Below are positions 1 to 5,226 of a stretch of DNA of 5,226 bases, in pieces; the first letter of the stretch is position 1, and every line of letters begins with the position of its first letter. Origin of the DNA: Alphaproteobacteria bacterium. GTDB taxonomy: Bacteria > Pseudomonadota > Alphaproteobacteria > UBA8366 > JADFVY01. The stretch is taken from NCBI GenBank assembly GCA_029881615.1, contig JAOUMF010000198.1, positions 1 through 5,226 on the forward strand, written 5' to 3'. Below the pieces are notes generated by a model. The model ran no database searches and was not told the origin of the DNA. It saw only the letters and a list, made by a program, of their open reading frames with translations. The position numbers and the translations under genes were made by a program.

Positions 1-249
1 ACCGCCGAGCGCGCCAGGGAGATGTTCGAAGCCTCTGCCCCGCGATATGAAACCGTGCCGGGACTGGTGCGAAAATATTATTTGTGCGATCCGGAGTCCC
101 GCACCGGGGGAGGCGTATATCTGTGGACCGACCGCGAATCGGCGGAAATGCTTTATGACGGCGGTTGGCGCGACACGATTCGCGAACGCTTCGGCAACGA
201 CCCCAGGATCGCCTGGTTCGATACGCCGGTCATCGTCGACAACAGCTGA
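1..249 (+). CDS. YdhR-like putative monooxygenase, C-terminal part (5' end outside window)
   Basis: The frame is open from the first base of the window and stops with TGA at 247-249, giving 82 visible residues. The internal ATG at 22 is probably not the start, because the frame continues upstream of it without interruption. The segment VPGLVRKYYLCD, then GGGVYLW, an acidic helix DRESAEMLYDGGWRDTIRERFG, and the ending WFDTPVIVDN follow the pattern I know from small YdhR-type proteins (about 100 residues) of the dimeric alpha-beta barrel fold. In these the beta-hairpin GGxYLW leads into the barrel helix. Members are annotated as putative monooxygenases, but their substrates are mostly unknown, so no reaction can be assigned. 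If the family is right, only about 20 residues are missing. The gene converges on the enolase-superfamily gene with 8 bases between the two stop codons. I see no terminator hairpin there. Family assignment is by recall, not by search. Confidence 0.65.
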   Translation, partial: TAERAREMFEASAPRYETVPGLVRKYYLCDPESRTGGGVYLWTDRESAEMLYDGGWRDTIRERFGNDPRIAWFDTPVIVDNS

Positions 250-257
250 ATGCCGGT

Positions 258-1352
258 CTATTCAACCTGATAGCGGGCCACGGCGTCTTCGTCCCATTCG
301 ATGCCGGCGCCCGGAATATCCGGGGCCGTTATATATCCATCCACGGCCTGCAGTTTACGCTTCAGGACCGGCTGACCCCAATCGACATATTCCAGCCAGT
401 GACGCGTCGGCGTGACGGACAACAAATGGGCGCTGATTTCGGGATAGAGATGCGATGAAATCGGCATGGCCTGGCCTTCGGCCATCCCGGCGGCGCGTAA
501 CCAGCCGGTAACGCCACCGATCTTGCCGGCGTCGGGCATGAACAGGTCGGAAGCGCCGGCATCCAGCGCCTTCTGCATATCCTGCACGCCCCAGCAGTTT
601 TCGCCGATCTGAATTGCCGTCGTGGCGCTTTCCCGGATTTGGGCGCAACCGGCATAATCGTCGAAGCGAACCGGTTCCTCTATCCATTCCAGTCCCTGAC
701 CGTCGAGCATGCGCGCCCGCCTTTCGGCTTCGGGCACAGTCAGGCACTGATTGTAATCGGTCATGATCCTGATATCGTCGCCAACGGCGGCGCGCACGGT
801 TTCCGCCACGGCCACGTCAGTGCGGGCTTTGGGATATCCCAACCTGAGTTTGATTGCGGAAAATCCCTCATCGACAAGTTCGCGTGCCTCGCCGGCAACC
901 CTGTCGGCGCCGACGATGCCCAGCCCGTTGCTGTTATAAGCCGGCAGCCGCACAAGATCGCCGCCCAGCAGCCGGGCCAGCGGAAGGCCCTGTACCTTCG
1001 CCAGGGCATCCCAGGCCGCCATGTCGATCCCCGACAGCGCCATCATTGCCAGCCCCTGCTGACCGAGCAGCCGCAAGCGCGCACTCAACATACCGGACAG
1101 CGAGAGCGGCGAGAGCGGCTCGCCCTCGATCAGCGCGCCCAGTTCCCGAATAAGCCGCACGGCCGGCGCCAGGGCAAAGGAATGATAGCAAAAAACATAG
1201 GCCGAGCCGGTGACGCCGCCGCCGCATTCCAGGTCGATGAGGGCCAGCGGCACCTGCGACACATTGCCGCCGCCCGTGGCCAGCGGCCGCTTCATCGGGA
1301 CGAGGACGCCCCGAACCTGGATTTTTCTTATAGCCATGGACTTTGCCGGCAT
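258..1352 (-). CDS. Mandelate racemase/muconate lactonizing enzyme family protein (enolase superfamily)
   Basis: This 364-residue protein matches the enolase superfamily, mandelate racemase subgroup (mandelate racemase itself is 359 residues). Enzymes of this fold abstract the alpha-proton of a carboxylate bound to Mg2+ and act as racemases or acid-sugar dehydratases in the cytoplasm. Residues 1-130 form the N-terminal capping domain, with GIDMAAWDALAKV at 108-120. The (beta/alpha)7-beta barrel follows. Visible active-site residues are the metal ligands D199, E225 and E251, the dyad D274 (MPDAGKIGGVTGW) and H301 (SSHL), and E321 (HWLE). All lie exactly four residues beyond D195, E221, E247, D270, H297 and E317 of mandelate racemase. 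The K-x-K motif at 168-170 is K-L-R, so the second catalytic lysine (K166 there) is Arg. The start is chosen for a GGGAGGG site five bases upstream; Met6 lacks one. It lies 65 bases downstream of the 226-residue gene. The substrate cannot be read from the sequence; an acid-sugar or 2-hydroxyacid is likely. Confidence 0.93.
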   Translation of the reverse strand: MPAKSMAIRKIQVRGVLVPMKRPLATGGGNVSQVPLALIDLECGGGVTGSAYVFCYHSFALAPAVRLIRELGALIEGEPLSPLSLSGMLSARLRLLGQQGLAMMALSGIDMAAWDALAKVQGLPLARLLGGDLVRLPAYNSNGLGIVGADRVAGEARELVDEGFSAIKLRLGYPKARTDVAVAETVRAAVGDDIRIMTDYNQCLTVPEAERRARMLDGQGLEWIEEPVRFDDYAGCAQIRESATTAIQIGENCWGVQDMQKALDAGASDLFMPDAGKIGGVTGWLRAAGMAEGQAMPISSHLYPEISAHLLSVTPTRHWLEYVDWGQPVLKRKLQAVDGYITAPDIPGAGIEWDEDAVARYQVE

Positions 1353-1357
1353 TTCTT

Positions 1358-1364
1358 CCCTCCC
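1358..1364 (-). promoter_or_regulatory. Ribosome binding site of the enolase-superfamily gene
   Basis: On the minus strand GGGAGGG sits five bases before the ATG at 1352-1350. It decides the start in favour of Met1 over the second in-frame ATG at 1337-1335, which has no comparable site. Confidence 0.75.
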
Positions 1365-1417
1365 GGTTTTATGTACTGGAAGGAAATTAGGCCGCGGCCG
1401 CTCTTTCGTCCAGCGCG

Positions 1418-2098
1418 CTACGACAAAACGCCGGCAATGGCCTTTTCCGCATAGAGCCGGTGGTCCTCGTCCAGCCCCGCATGACGATCCAGATATTGGC
1501 GTATCAGTCGTTCCTTGCCCGGATGCGCCAGGTGATTAAGCCCGTGCAGGGCATCGATCCGGCAACTCACCGATTCCAGTTCCAGCAATTTCGACAACGT
1601 CTGGAAAATTGCGTTTTCAATTCTCTGGCGGTCCGCCCACCAGTTCGGTCCGCCGGCATGGCCGGGAATCCCCCTGGCAAGATTTTCCCACCACATATGC
1701 GGCGCCCGCCCCAGCGACATGGTCGTGAACAGTTCGGAATAGAGAAAATACATCGCACCGACCATCGCCACCCGCCGCTCCACGGGAAGCGAGGCCGTCC
1801 ACAGGACGTCGGCGGCGCTGCCATCGTTGAAGCTGGCCTGCATCCACCAGAAACCCTGTTCCAGCTGCGGCCGGCTATAACGTTTTGTCAGCTCCCGCGG
1901 GTCGCAAAAAAGCAGCGCCAGATACTCGCAGTTCCGCGCCGGGTCGAAATCGATATCCAGATCGACCGCGTCATACCAGCAAGCGGTTGAACGCGGATCC
2001 ACGTTCCGGCTCGAACCCGAAAATTGCGGGGCAACCGGACGGTCAAAAATAAAATCGAGGAAACCCTCGTAGCAAATAGATCGCAGATCGTAATACAT
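1418..2098 (-). CDS. Hypothetical protein, 226 residues, helical (HEAT-like) C-terminus
   Basis: I do not recognise this family. The protein is 226 residues and soluble-looking, with no signal peptide or membrane span. It is rich in aromatic residues: the N-terminal part (MYYDLRSICYEGFLDFIFDR) reads as an alpha/beta segment, and tryptophans cluster at 84-85, 100, 136-137 and 153-154. From about residue 157 the sequence becomes amphipathic helices (IENAIFQTLSKLLELES, then CRIDALHGLNHLAHPGKERLIRQYLDRH, then HRLYAEKAIAGVL), a spacing that resembles HEAT-type helical repeats. That is an inference, not a domain hit. The start is supported by GGGAGGT seven bases upstream. The enolase-superfamily gene follows 65 bases downstream on the same strand without an obvious terminator, so cotranscription is likely. 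The detached priA tail ends 62 bases upstream of its start, which suggests this gene once directly followed priA. GC-rich codon use like its neighbours supports a real gene. Confidence 0.8.
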   Translation of the reverse strand: MYYDLRSICYEGFLDFIFDRPVAPQFSGSSRNVDPRSTACWYDAVDLDIDFDPARNCEYLALLFCDPRELTKRYSRPQLEQGFWWMQASFNDGSAADVLWTASLPVERRVAMVGAMYFLYSELFTTMSLGRAPHMWWENLARGIPGHAGGPNWWADRQRIENAIFQTLSKLLELESVSCRIDALHGLNHLAHPGKERLIRQYLDRHAGLDEDHRLYAEKAIAGVLS

Positions 2099-2105
2099 CG
2101 GCGAG

Positions 2106-2112
2106 ACCTCCC
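2106..2112 (-). promoter_or_regulatory. Ribosome binding site of the 226-residue gene
   Basis: Minus-strand GGGAGGT lies seven bases before the ATG at 2098-2096 and supports that start. An AT-rich stretch just upstream (TTAATAT on the minus strand, around 2120-2126) could serve as a -10 element, but I find no matching -35, so I do not call a promoter. Confidence 0.65.
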
Positions 2113-2160
2113 GCGATGCATATTAATTTGGCCCCGTTAAAATTTCGTCTGTTCATAGGG

Positions 2161-2253
2161 TTAAAGAAAACTATACGGATTCACGTCCACATGAGCCCGC
2201 ACACCATTCGAGCAGCGAACGGGCGAAAGCCACCGTCTGAGGATGTTCTGCAT
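2161..2253 (-). pseudogene. priA (fragment): Detached 3'-end copy of priA (last 30 codons plus stop)
   Basis: Read on the minus strand, this segment encodes a 30-residue tail running from MQNILRRWL to VNPYSFL and a TAA stop. The intact PriA in this window ends with 30 residues running from MQKLLKQWL to VDPYSFL. Aligned by hand without gaps, 20 of 30 residues and 66 of 93 bases (including stop) are identical. Weak similarity continues some 10 bases past the stop. Upstream of the Met codon the frame stays open to 2403, but residues there no longer match PriA, so the resemblance stops abruptly at the shared bases TTCTGCAT. There is no helicase domain, Walker box or zinc cluster attached, so it cannot be a working gene. 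It lies in the same orientation as priA, about 1.6 kb away, and is read as a relic of insertion or duplication at the priA 3' end. Confidence 0.85.
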
Positions 2254-2329
2254 TTTGCGGCTGACGGGGTCATCTGTTCTCATGCGGTCCTGAACCACCT
2301 GTACTCCGCATCTATTTGTGGCTACTGGA

Positions 2330-2357
2330 TGTAACCGAGATGTAAAGTTTCTGTAAA
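2330..2357 (+). promoter_or_regulatory. Three phased TGTAA direct repeats, possible response-regulator site
   Basis: TGTAA occurs at 2330-2334, 2341-2345 and 2352-2356, each 11 bases apart, i.e. about one helical turn. The second and third also form GTAAA-N6-GTAAA. Winged-helix response regulators of the OmpR/PhoB/CpxR type bind tandem half-sites with roughly this spacing, so an activator site for the gene at 2589 is conceivable. No well-placed -10/-35 pair accompanies it, and the repeats lie in AT-rich DNA where short matches arise by chance. Confidence 0.25.
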
Positions 2358-2392
2358 AGCCGCAGCAGTTCGTAATACAAGAATATATATTT

Positions 2393-2412
2393 ACCTTGGA
2401 CAACCTTGGACA
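2393..2412 (+). repeat. Perfect 10-bp tandem duplication (ACCTTGGACA twice)
   Basis: ACCTTGGACA is present at 2393-2402 and again directly at 2403-2412. Each copy contains TTGGAC, close to a sigma-70 -35 hexamer, but no good -10 lies 16-18 bases downstream of either. It may be an operator, a slippage duplication or a junction footprint. Confidence 0.6.
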
Positions 2413-2574
2413 TCAAATTTTCTGGATAACTTCCGGCATGCGAATACTTTATTGACGAAGATCAATGCATGGAGGTGCTAATTCGGCTAGGGCTGCCGGA
2501 TCCTTTTCTGAAAATTCCCAGAGTGCGACCGGTTGTCCTGGAGACACCCGGCCGCGATCGCATTCAGATCGATC

Positions 2575-2583
2575 AAGAGGAGG
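2575..2583 (+). promoter_or_regulatory. Strong ribosome binding site of the secreted-protein gene
   Basis: AAGAGGAGG ends five bases before the ATG at 2589-2591. It is the best Shine-Dalgarno match in the window and fixes the start at 2589, immediately ahead of a classic signal peptide. The in-frame ATG at 2469 has no such site. Confidence 0.85.
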
Positions 2584-2588
2584 ACTCC

Positions 2589-3743
2589 ATGTTCAAGACC
2601 GCAGCGTATATGGCCCTTTTAGTATTCTTCGTGCTGGCGGCCGGATCCGGTGTGTCTCGCGCGCAACAGGGCGGAACTTCAAAACTGGCCGCAGAGAATG
2701 AGGAACGGATCGACTTTATCGAGAATAACACACCCGGAGGCGTTTCCGGGTGCGCGAGCGGGCAGATTGCCAAGTTCGTGAATGATGCATGGGTATGTTC
2801 GGACGACGTCGACACCGTCGGCTCCGATACCAACGCAGCGACGATCTGCGAGACGGGAACGGTATTGACGGGCGATGGCGAGTGTCGCGCCTATCCGCTG
2901 CCGCGCAATGTTGTTTTCGTGCCGGGCGACGATGGTCCTTTCGTCAACGGCAGCAGGCTGCTTGCGGCTCTTGCCGAGGTGTCCGCAGCGTTCCCGCCGC
3001 CGTCCGAGGACTTGCCTTATGTCGTGAAGCTGAGCCCCGGGATATTCCATCTCGGTTTCGAGGGCATTTCGGTGCCGTCCTACGTCACACTGCAGGGTGC
3101 CGGAAAGGGCCTCACGCGTATCGAAAGCCACCCGCAGTCGGAAACTATGGTCACCATGGCGGACCACACGTCTCTGAGGCATCTCAGCATCTTCGACACG
3201 GCTTGCGAAACGTTTATCGGCGGAGATCACACCGCCGTCCGTGTCGACTCCAGCGCCGAAGGAACCGTCGCGGCGCTATACGAGGTTGAGATCGCGGCAG
3301 ATACTTCTGTCTTCCTCCCGGAGCCTCCGGGAACACCAGGAATCCTTTGCACGACCTTCGGGCTGATCTTCGGTAACGGCAGGGTAAGTCTCGAAAATTC
3401 GAGGATCAGCGCAGGACATGGCGTGATCATGCAGAGCGTCGGCGGGGGACTGCTGATCGCCGACCACAGCACCATCGTCGCCGACCCTCGCAGCCACTCT
3501 GCCGATTTCGTCGCGATTTCAGCCGGCACGGGCGGCAACGTATTTCTTAGCTTCTCGTCGGTCAGCGACGACATCTACGTCAACCAGGGAGGCGGCATCC
3601 TCGCCCGGGTCAACTTTGCCTATTCAAAGCAAGAGGTGGGAGGCCGACTGGGCACCGCGATCTATACCTGCGTCTATTCATACGAGGTACACGTCGGCGG
3701 CGTGACGGAGCTTCTACCCGAAAACTGCGCATCGGCACCGTAA
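2589..3743 (+). CDS. Secreted protein with probable parallel beta-helix (pectin-lyase-like) fold
   Basis: The 384-residue product starts with a Sec signal peptide: MFK, a hydrophobic core at about 5-18, and a likely signal peptidase I cut after Ala25 (S-R-A|QQ). A short helical, possibly coiled-coil segment follows (29-47). Then comes a Cys-bounded module at 55-70 (C-ASGQIAKFVNDAWV-C) and a second Cys pair at 87 and 99. The GQIAKxxxxxWVC motif recalls stalk or fibre-like segments of exported bacterial proteins. From about 107 the sequence has the short turn-rich strands of a right-handed beta-helix, e.g. YVVKLSPGIFHL, VPSYVTLQGAG, HTSLRHLSIFDT, GRVSLENSRISAG and GGLLIADHSTIVA. Eight cysteines remain in the mature protein (55, 70, 87, 99, 206, 254, 361, 380), which fits an exported disulfide-bonded protein. 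No catalytic residues of a named lyase or hydrolase are evident, so function (adhesin, surface or polysaccharide-related) is open. It converges on priA with 18 bases between stops and lies between two copies of the priA tail, suggesting it arrived by insertion. Confidence 0.82.
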   Translation: MFKTAAYMALLVFFVLAAGSGVSRAQQGGTSKLAAENEERIDFIENNTPGGVSGCASGQIAKFVNDAWVCSDDVDTVGSDTNAATICETGTVLTGDGECRAYPLPRNVVFVPGDDGPFVNGSRLLAALAEVSAAFPPPSEDLPYVVKLSPGIFHLGFEGISVPSYVTLQGAGKGLTRIESHPQSETMVTMADHTSLRHLSIFDTACETFIGGDHTAVRVDSSAEGTVAALYEVEIAADTSVFLPEPPGTPGILCTTFGLIFGNGRVSLENSRISAGHGVIMQSVGGGLLIADHSTIVADPRSHSADFVAISAGTGGNVFLSFSSVSDDIYVNQGGGILARVNFAYSKQEVGGRLGTAIYTCVYSYEVHVGGVTELLPENCASAP

Positions 3744-3761
3744 CTCCATTGCCTGCTATGG

Positions 3762-3854
3762 TCACAGGAAACTGTATGGATCTACATCAACCTGCACCCG
3801 CACGCCGTTGGGCCAGCGAACCCGCGATAGCCACTGTTTCAACAGCTTCTGCAT
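3762..3854 (-). repeat. Right-hand (intact) copy of the priA 3'-end direct repeat
   Basis: These are the last 30 codons and TGA stop of priA, the partner of the detached copy at 2161-2253. Both are in the same orientation, so the pair forms an imperfect direct repeat enclosing about 1.5 kb that contains the AT-rich stretch and the secreted-protein gene. Similarity ends at the shared TTCTGCAT (3847-3854 here, 2246-2253 in the other copy). Confidence 0.8.
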
Positions 3855-5226
3855 GTCGGTAGAGCGCGAAGCCTTCAACAACAAGCGGCGGCGGTGACGG
3901 CCACGCAGCATGGCAAGGGGGGCGGGGGCGGGGCCGAGCACCCGCATGTCGGGGCTGTTCGGCCCGGCCCGGCCCAGCGCGTTCGCGGCCGCGTCCACAT
4001 CGGCCTCGACATTGCCAGATACGATCAGCGCCGCCAGTCGGCCGAAAGGCGGCCAGCCCCCTTCGCGGCGCATCGCCGATTCTTCATCGAGAAACCGGTC
4101 GCGCGCACCTTCCGCCAACGCCAGCATGACCGGATGGTCGGGATGCCAGGTTTGCAGCATCACCCGGCCGGGCCGGTCCTCGCGCCCCGCGCGGCCCGAC
4201 ACCTGGTGCAGTAGCTGGAAAGTCCGCTCCGCGGCCCGCAAATCGCCGCCCATCAGGCCAAGATCGGCATCGACCACGCCAACCAGCGTCAGCATGGGAA
4301 AATGATGACCCTTGGCGACGATCTGGGTCCCCACGATGATATCGATCTCATGATTGGTGATTTCCTCGACGAAGGCCGCGGCCGCGCCGGGGCCGCGCAC
4401 CGTATCGCTGGTCATCAGGGAAATTCTGGCCTCGGGAAACAGGGCCATGACTTCCTCGGCCAACCGTTCGACGCCGGGACCGCATGCCGCCATCTTGTCT
4501 TCCGCGCCGCATTCCGGGCATTCCTTCGGCAAGCTGGTCGCGTAACCGCAATGATGACATTGCAGTCGGCCGCTAAGTCGGTGTTCCACCAGCCAGGCCG
4601 TACAGTGGGGGCATTGCAGCCGGTGGCCGCAGGCCCGGCATAGCGTCAGCGGCGCATAGCCACGCCGGTTCAGGAACAACAGCGACTGTTCACCAGCCGC
4701 CAGCGTCTCACTTATCGCGGCAACCAGTGGCGGCGCCAGCCAGCGCTGGCGCGGTGGCTGGTTACGCCGCATATCCACCAGTTCGACCGAGGGCAATTCC
4801 GCCCCGCCATGGCGCGCCGGCAGGTGCAGGCGGCGATAACGGCCCGATTCGGCGTTGGTCACGGTTTCCAGGGACGGTGTCGCGGAAACGAGAATCGCTG
4901 GAATTTCGCCGAGTCGCGCCCGCACCACCGCCATATCCCGGGCATGATAGATGACGCCTTCTTCCTGCTTGTAGGAAGATTCATGTTCCTCGTCGACCAC
5001 GATCAGGCCCAGCGCCGGAAAGGGCAGAAACAATGCCGACCGCGCGCCGACGACAACCCTGGCCCGACCCTCAGCCACACGACGCCAGCAGCGGCGCCGC
5101 TGCCCCCGGGGCAGGTCGGAATGCCAGACATCGGGCGCCGCCCCGAAACGGCGGGCGAATCGGTCGAGCCATTGCCCGGTCAGCGCGATTTCCGGCACCA
5201 GTACCAGCACCTGCCGGCCCGCCCGA
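3762..5226 (-). CDS. priA: Primosomal protein N' (replication restart helicase PriA), N-terminus outside window
   Basis: PriA is the 3'-to-5' superfamily 2 DNA helicase that recognises stalled forks and reloads the replicative helicase. The frame stays open to the right edge with RAGRQ before [11 protein letters not shown], so the GTG at 5210 is internal. The DNA-binding N-terminus and Walker A lie outside the window. Counting that Val as 1, I see motif Ia (LVPEIALT, 4-11), the Walker B box DEEH (73-76), SATPS (109-113), and eight zinc-binding cysteines in four pairs (C191/C194, C200/C203, C218/C221, C231/C234). [12 protein letters not shown] follows at 294-305, VVDADLGL at 312-319 and QVSGRAGR at 336-343. 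The C-terminal domain is complete and ends in VDVDPYSFL. No damaged motif is visible. Its last 30 codons are duplicated at 2161-2253. The stop is 18 bases from that of the convergent secreted-protein gene, with no terminator visible between them. Confidence 0.97.
   Translation of the reverse strand, partial: RAGRQVLVLVPEIALTGQWLDRFARRFGAAPDVWHSDLPRGQRRRCWRRVAEGRARVVVGARSALFLPFPALGLIVVDEEHESSYKQEEGVIYHARDMAVVRARLGEIPAILVSATPSLETVTNAESGRYRRLHLPARHGGAELPSVELVDMRRNQPPRQRWLAPPLVAAISETLAAGEQSLLFLNRRGYAPLTLCRACGHRLQCPHCTAWLVEHRLSGRLQCHHCGYATSLPKECPECGAEDKMAACGPGVERLAEEVMALFPEARISLMTSDTVRGPGAAAAFVEEITNHEIDIIVGTQIVAKGHHFPMLTLVGVVDADLGLMGGDLRAAERTFQLLHQVSGRAGREDRPGRVMLQTWHPDHPVMLALAEGARDRFLDEESAMRREGGWPPFGRLAALIVSGNVEADVDAAANALGRAGPNSPDMRVLGPAPAPLAMLRGRHRRRLLLKASRSTDMQKLLKQWLSRVRWPNGVRVQVDVDPYSFL

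Larger units (their letters stand above)
2254..2588. other. Gene-free, AT-rich stretch upstream of the secreted-protein gene
   Basis: I see no convincing gene here. The core is strikingly AT-rich for this window: 44 of 120 bases in 2341-2460 are G or C (37%, hand count), whereas 41 of 60 in a sample of priA (4381-4440) are. It holds three phased TGTAA repeats, a TATATAT tract at 2384-2390 and a 10-bp tandem repeat. From 2469 the frame of the secreted-protein gene is already open, but this part (to 2588) has no ribosome binding site and is probably leader. The composition suggests a regulatory region, foreign DNA, or both. Confidence 0.6.

Noticed and set aside
1390..1399. The perfect palindrome GGCCGCGGCC as a terminator between the two minus-strand genes
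   Set aside because: As a hairpin it leaves only a 3-bp stem around a 4-base loop and lacks a following U-run. It looks like a chance GC palindrome.
639..1454. A 271-residue plus-strand open frame
   Set aside because: It lies opposite the well-supported enolase-superfamily gene, and its protein (rich in Gln, His, Arg and Pro) is typical of an antisense frame in GC-rich DNA.
2161..2403. An 80-residue minus-strand gene
   Set aside because: Its last 30 residues are a priA tail and the first 50 are low-complexity, Cys/Asn-rich sequence from AT-rich DNA with no ribosome binding site. It is better explained as a gene fragment.
2452..2483. A sigma-70 promoter with TTGACG as -35
   Set aside because: The -35 is good, but nothing close to TATAAT lies 16-18 bases downstream (GTGCTA or TGCTAA at best).
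2556..2574. A GATCG/CGATC hairpin next to the ribosome binding site of the secreted-protein gene, as a translation switch
   Set aside because: The stem is only 5 bp with a 9-base loop and does not include the Shine-Dalgarno bases. It is too weak to claim.
2469..2588. A 40-residue N-terminal extension of the secreted protein from the in-frame ATG at 2469
   Set aside because: No Shine-Dalgarno site precedes it, and it would bury a textbook signal peptide inside the protein. AAGAGGAGG directly before 2589 marks the true start.
2679..3230. A 183-residue minus-strand open frame
   Set aside because: It is antisense to the secreted-protein gene, is rich in Arg and resembles no family. The sense frame has a signal peptide and a strong ribosome binding site.
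2161..3854. An insertion sequence or autonomous transposon
   Set aside because: No transposase, integrase or terminal inverted repeats are visible. The flanking repeats are direct and derive from priA coding sequence.

Overview
The window is GC-rich coding DNA with a conspicuous AT-rich island near the middle. It looks like an alphaproteobacterium. The main support is the PriA helicase at the right end, whose C-terminal segment (VDVDPYSFL ending) reads like alphaproteobacterial PriA. This placement is from memory of family sequences, not from a search.

Layout from left to right: (1) the 3' part of a small plus-strand gene for a YdhR-like putative monooxygenase (1-249); (2) convergent with it, a minus-strand mandelate racemase/enolase-superfamily gene (258-1352), preceded on the same strand by an unrecognised 226-residue gene (1418-2098), probably one transcript; (3) a stretch of about 490 bases without a convincing gene (2099-2588), AT-rich in its middle, holding a detached copy of the last 30 codons of priA (2161-2253), phased TGTAA repeats and a 10-bp tandem repeat; (4) a plus-strand gene for a secreted protein with a clear signal peptide and a probable beta-helix body (2589-3743); (5) the minus-strand priA gene (3762 to the right edge), lacking only its N-terminal part including Walker A.

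The most notable signal is that the 3' end of priA occurs twice in the same orientation, about 1.6 kb apart: intact in priA (3762-3854) and as a detached fragment (2161-2253). The copies match at 66 of 93 bases and 20 of 30 residues, and 18 of 27 differences fall at third codon positions, so both appear to have diverged under coding constraint. The fragment ends 62 bases upstream of the 226-residue gene. The simplest reading is that a DNA segment carrying the secreted-protein gene entered at the 3' end of priA, supplied a new priA tail and left the old one stranded. No integrase or transposase is present in the window.

The second point of interest is that the mandelate-racemase-like enzyme keeps every metal ligand and the His-Asp dyad, but has Arg where mandelate racemase has its second catalytic lysine. 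It is therefore unlikely to be an ordinary two-base racemase.
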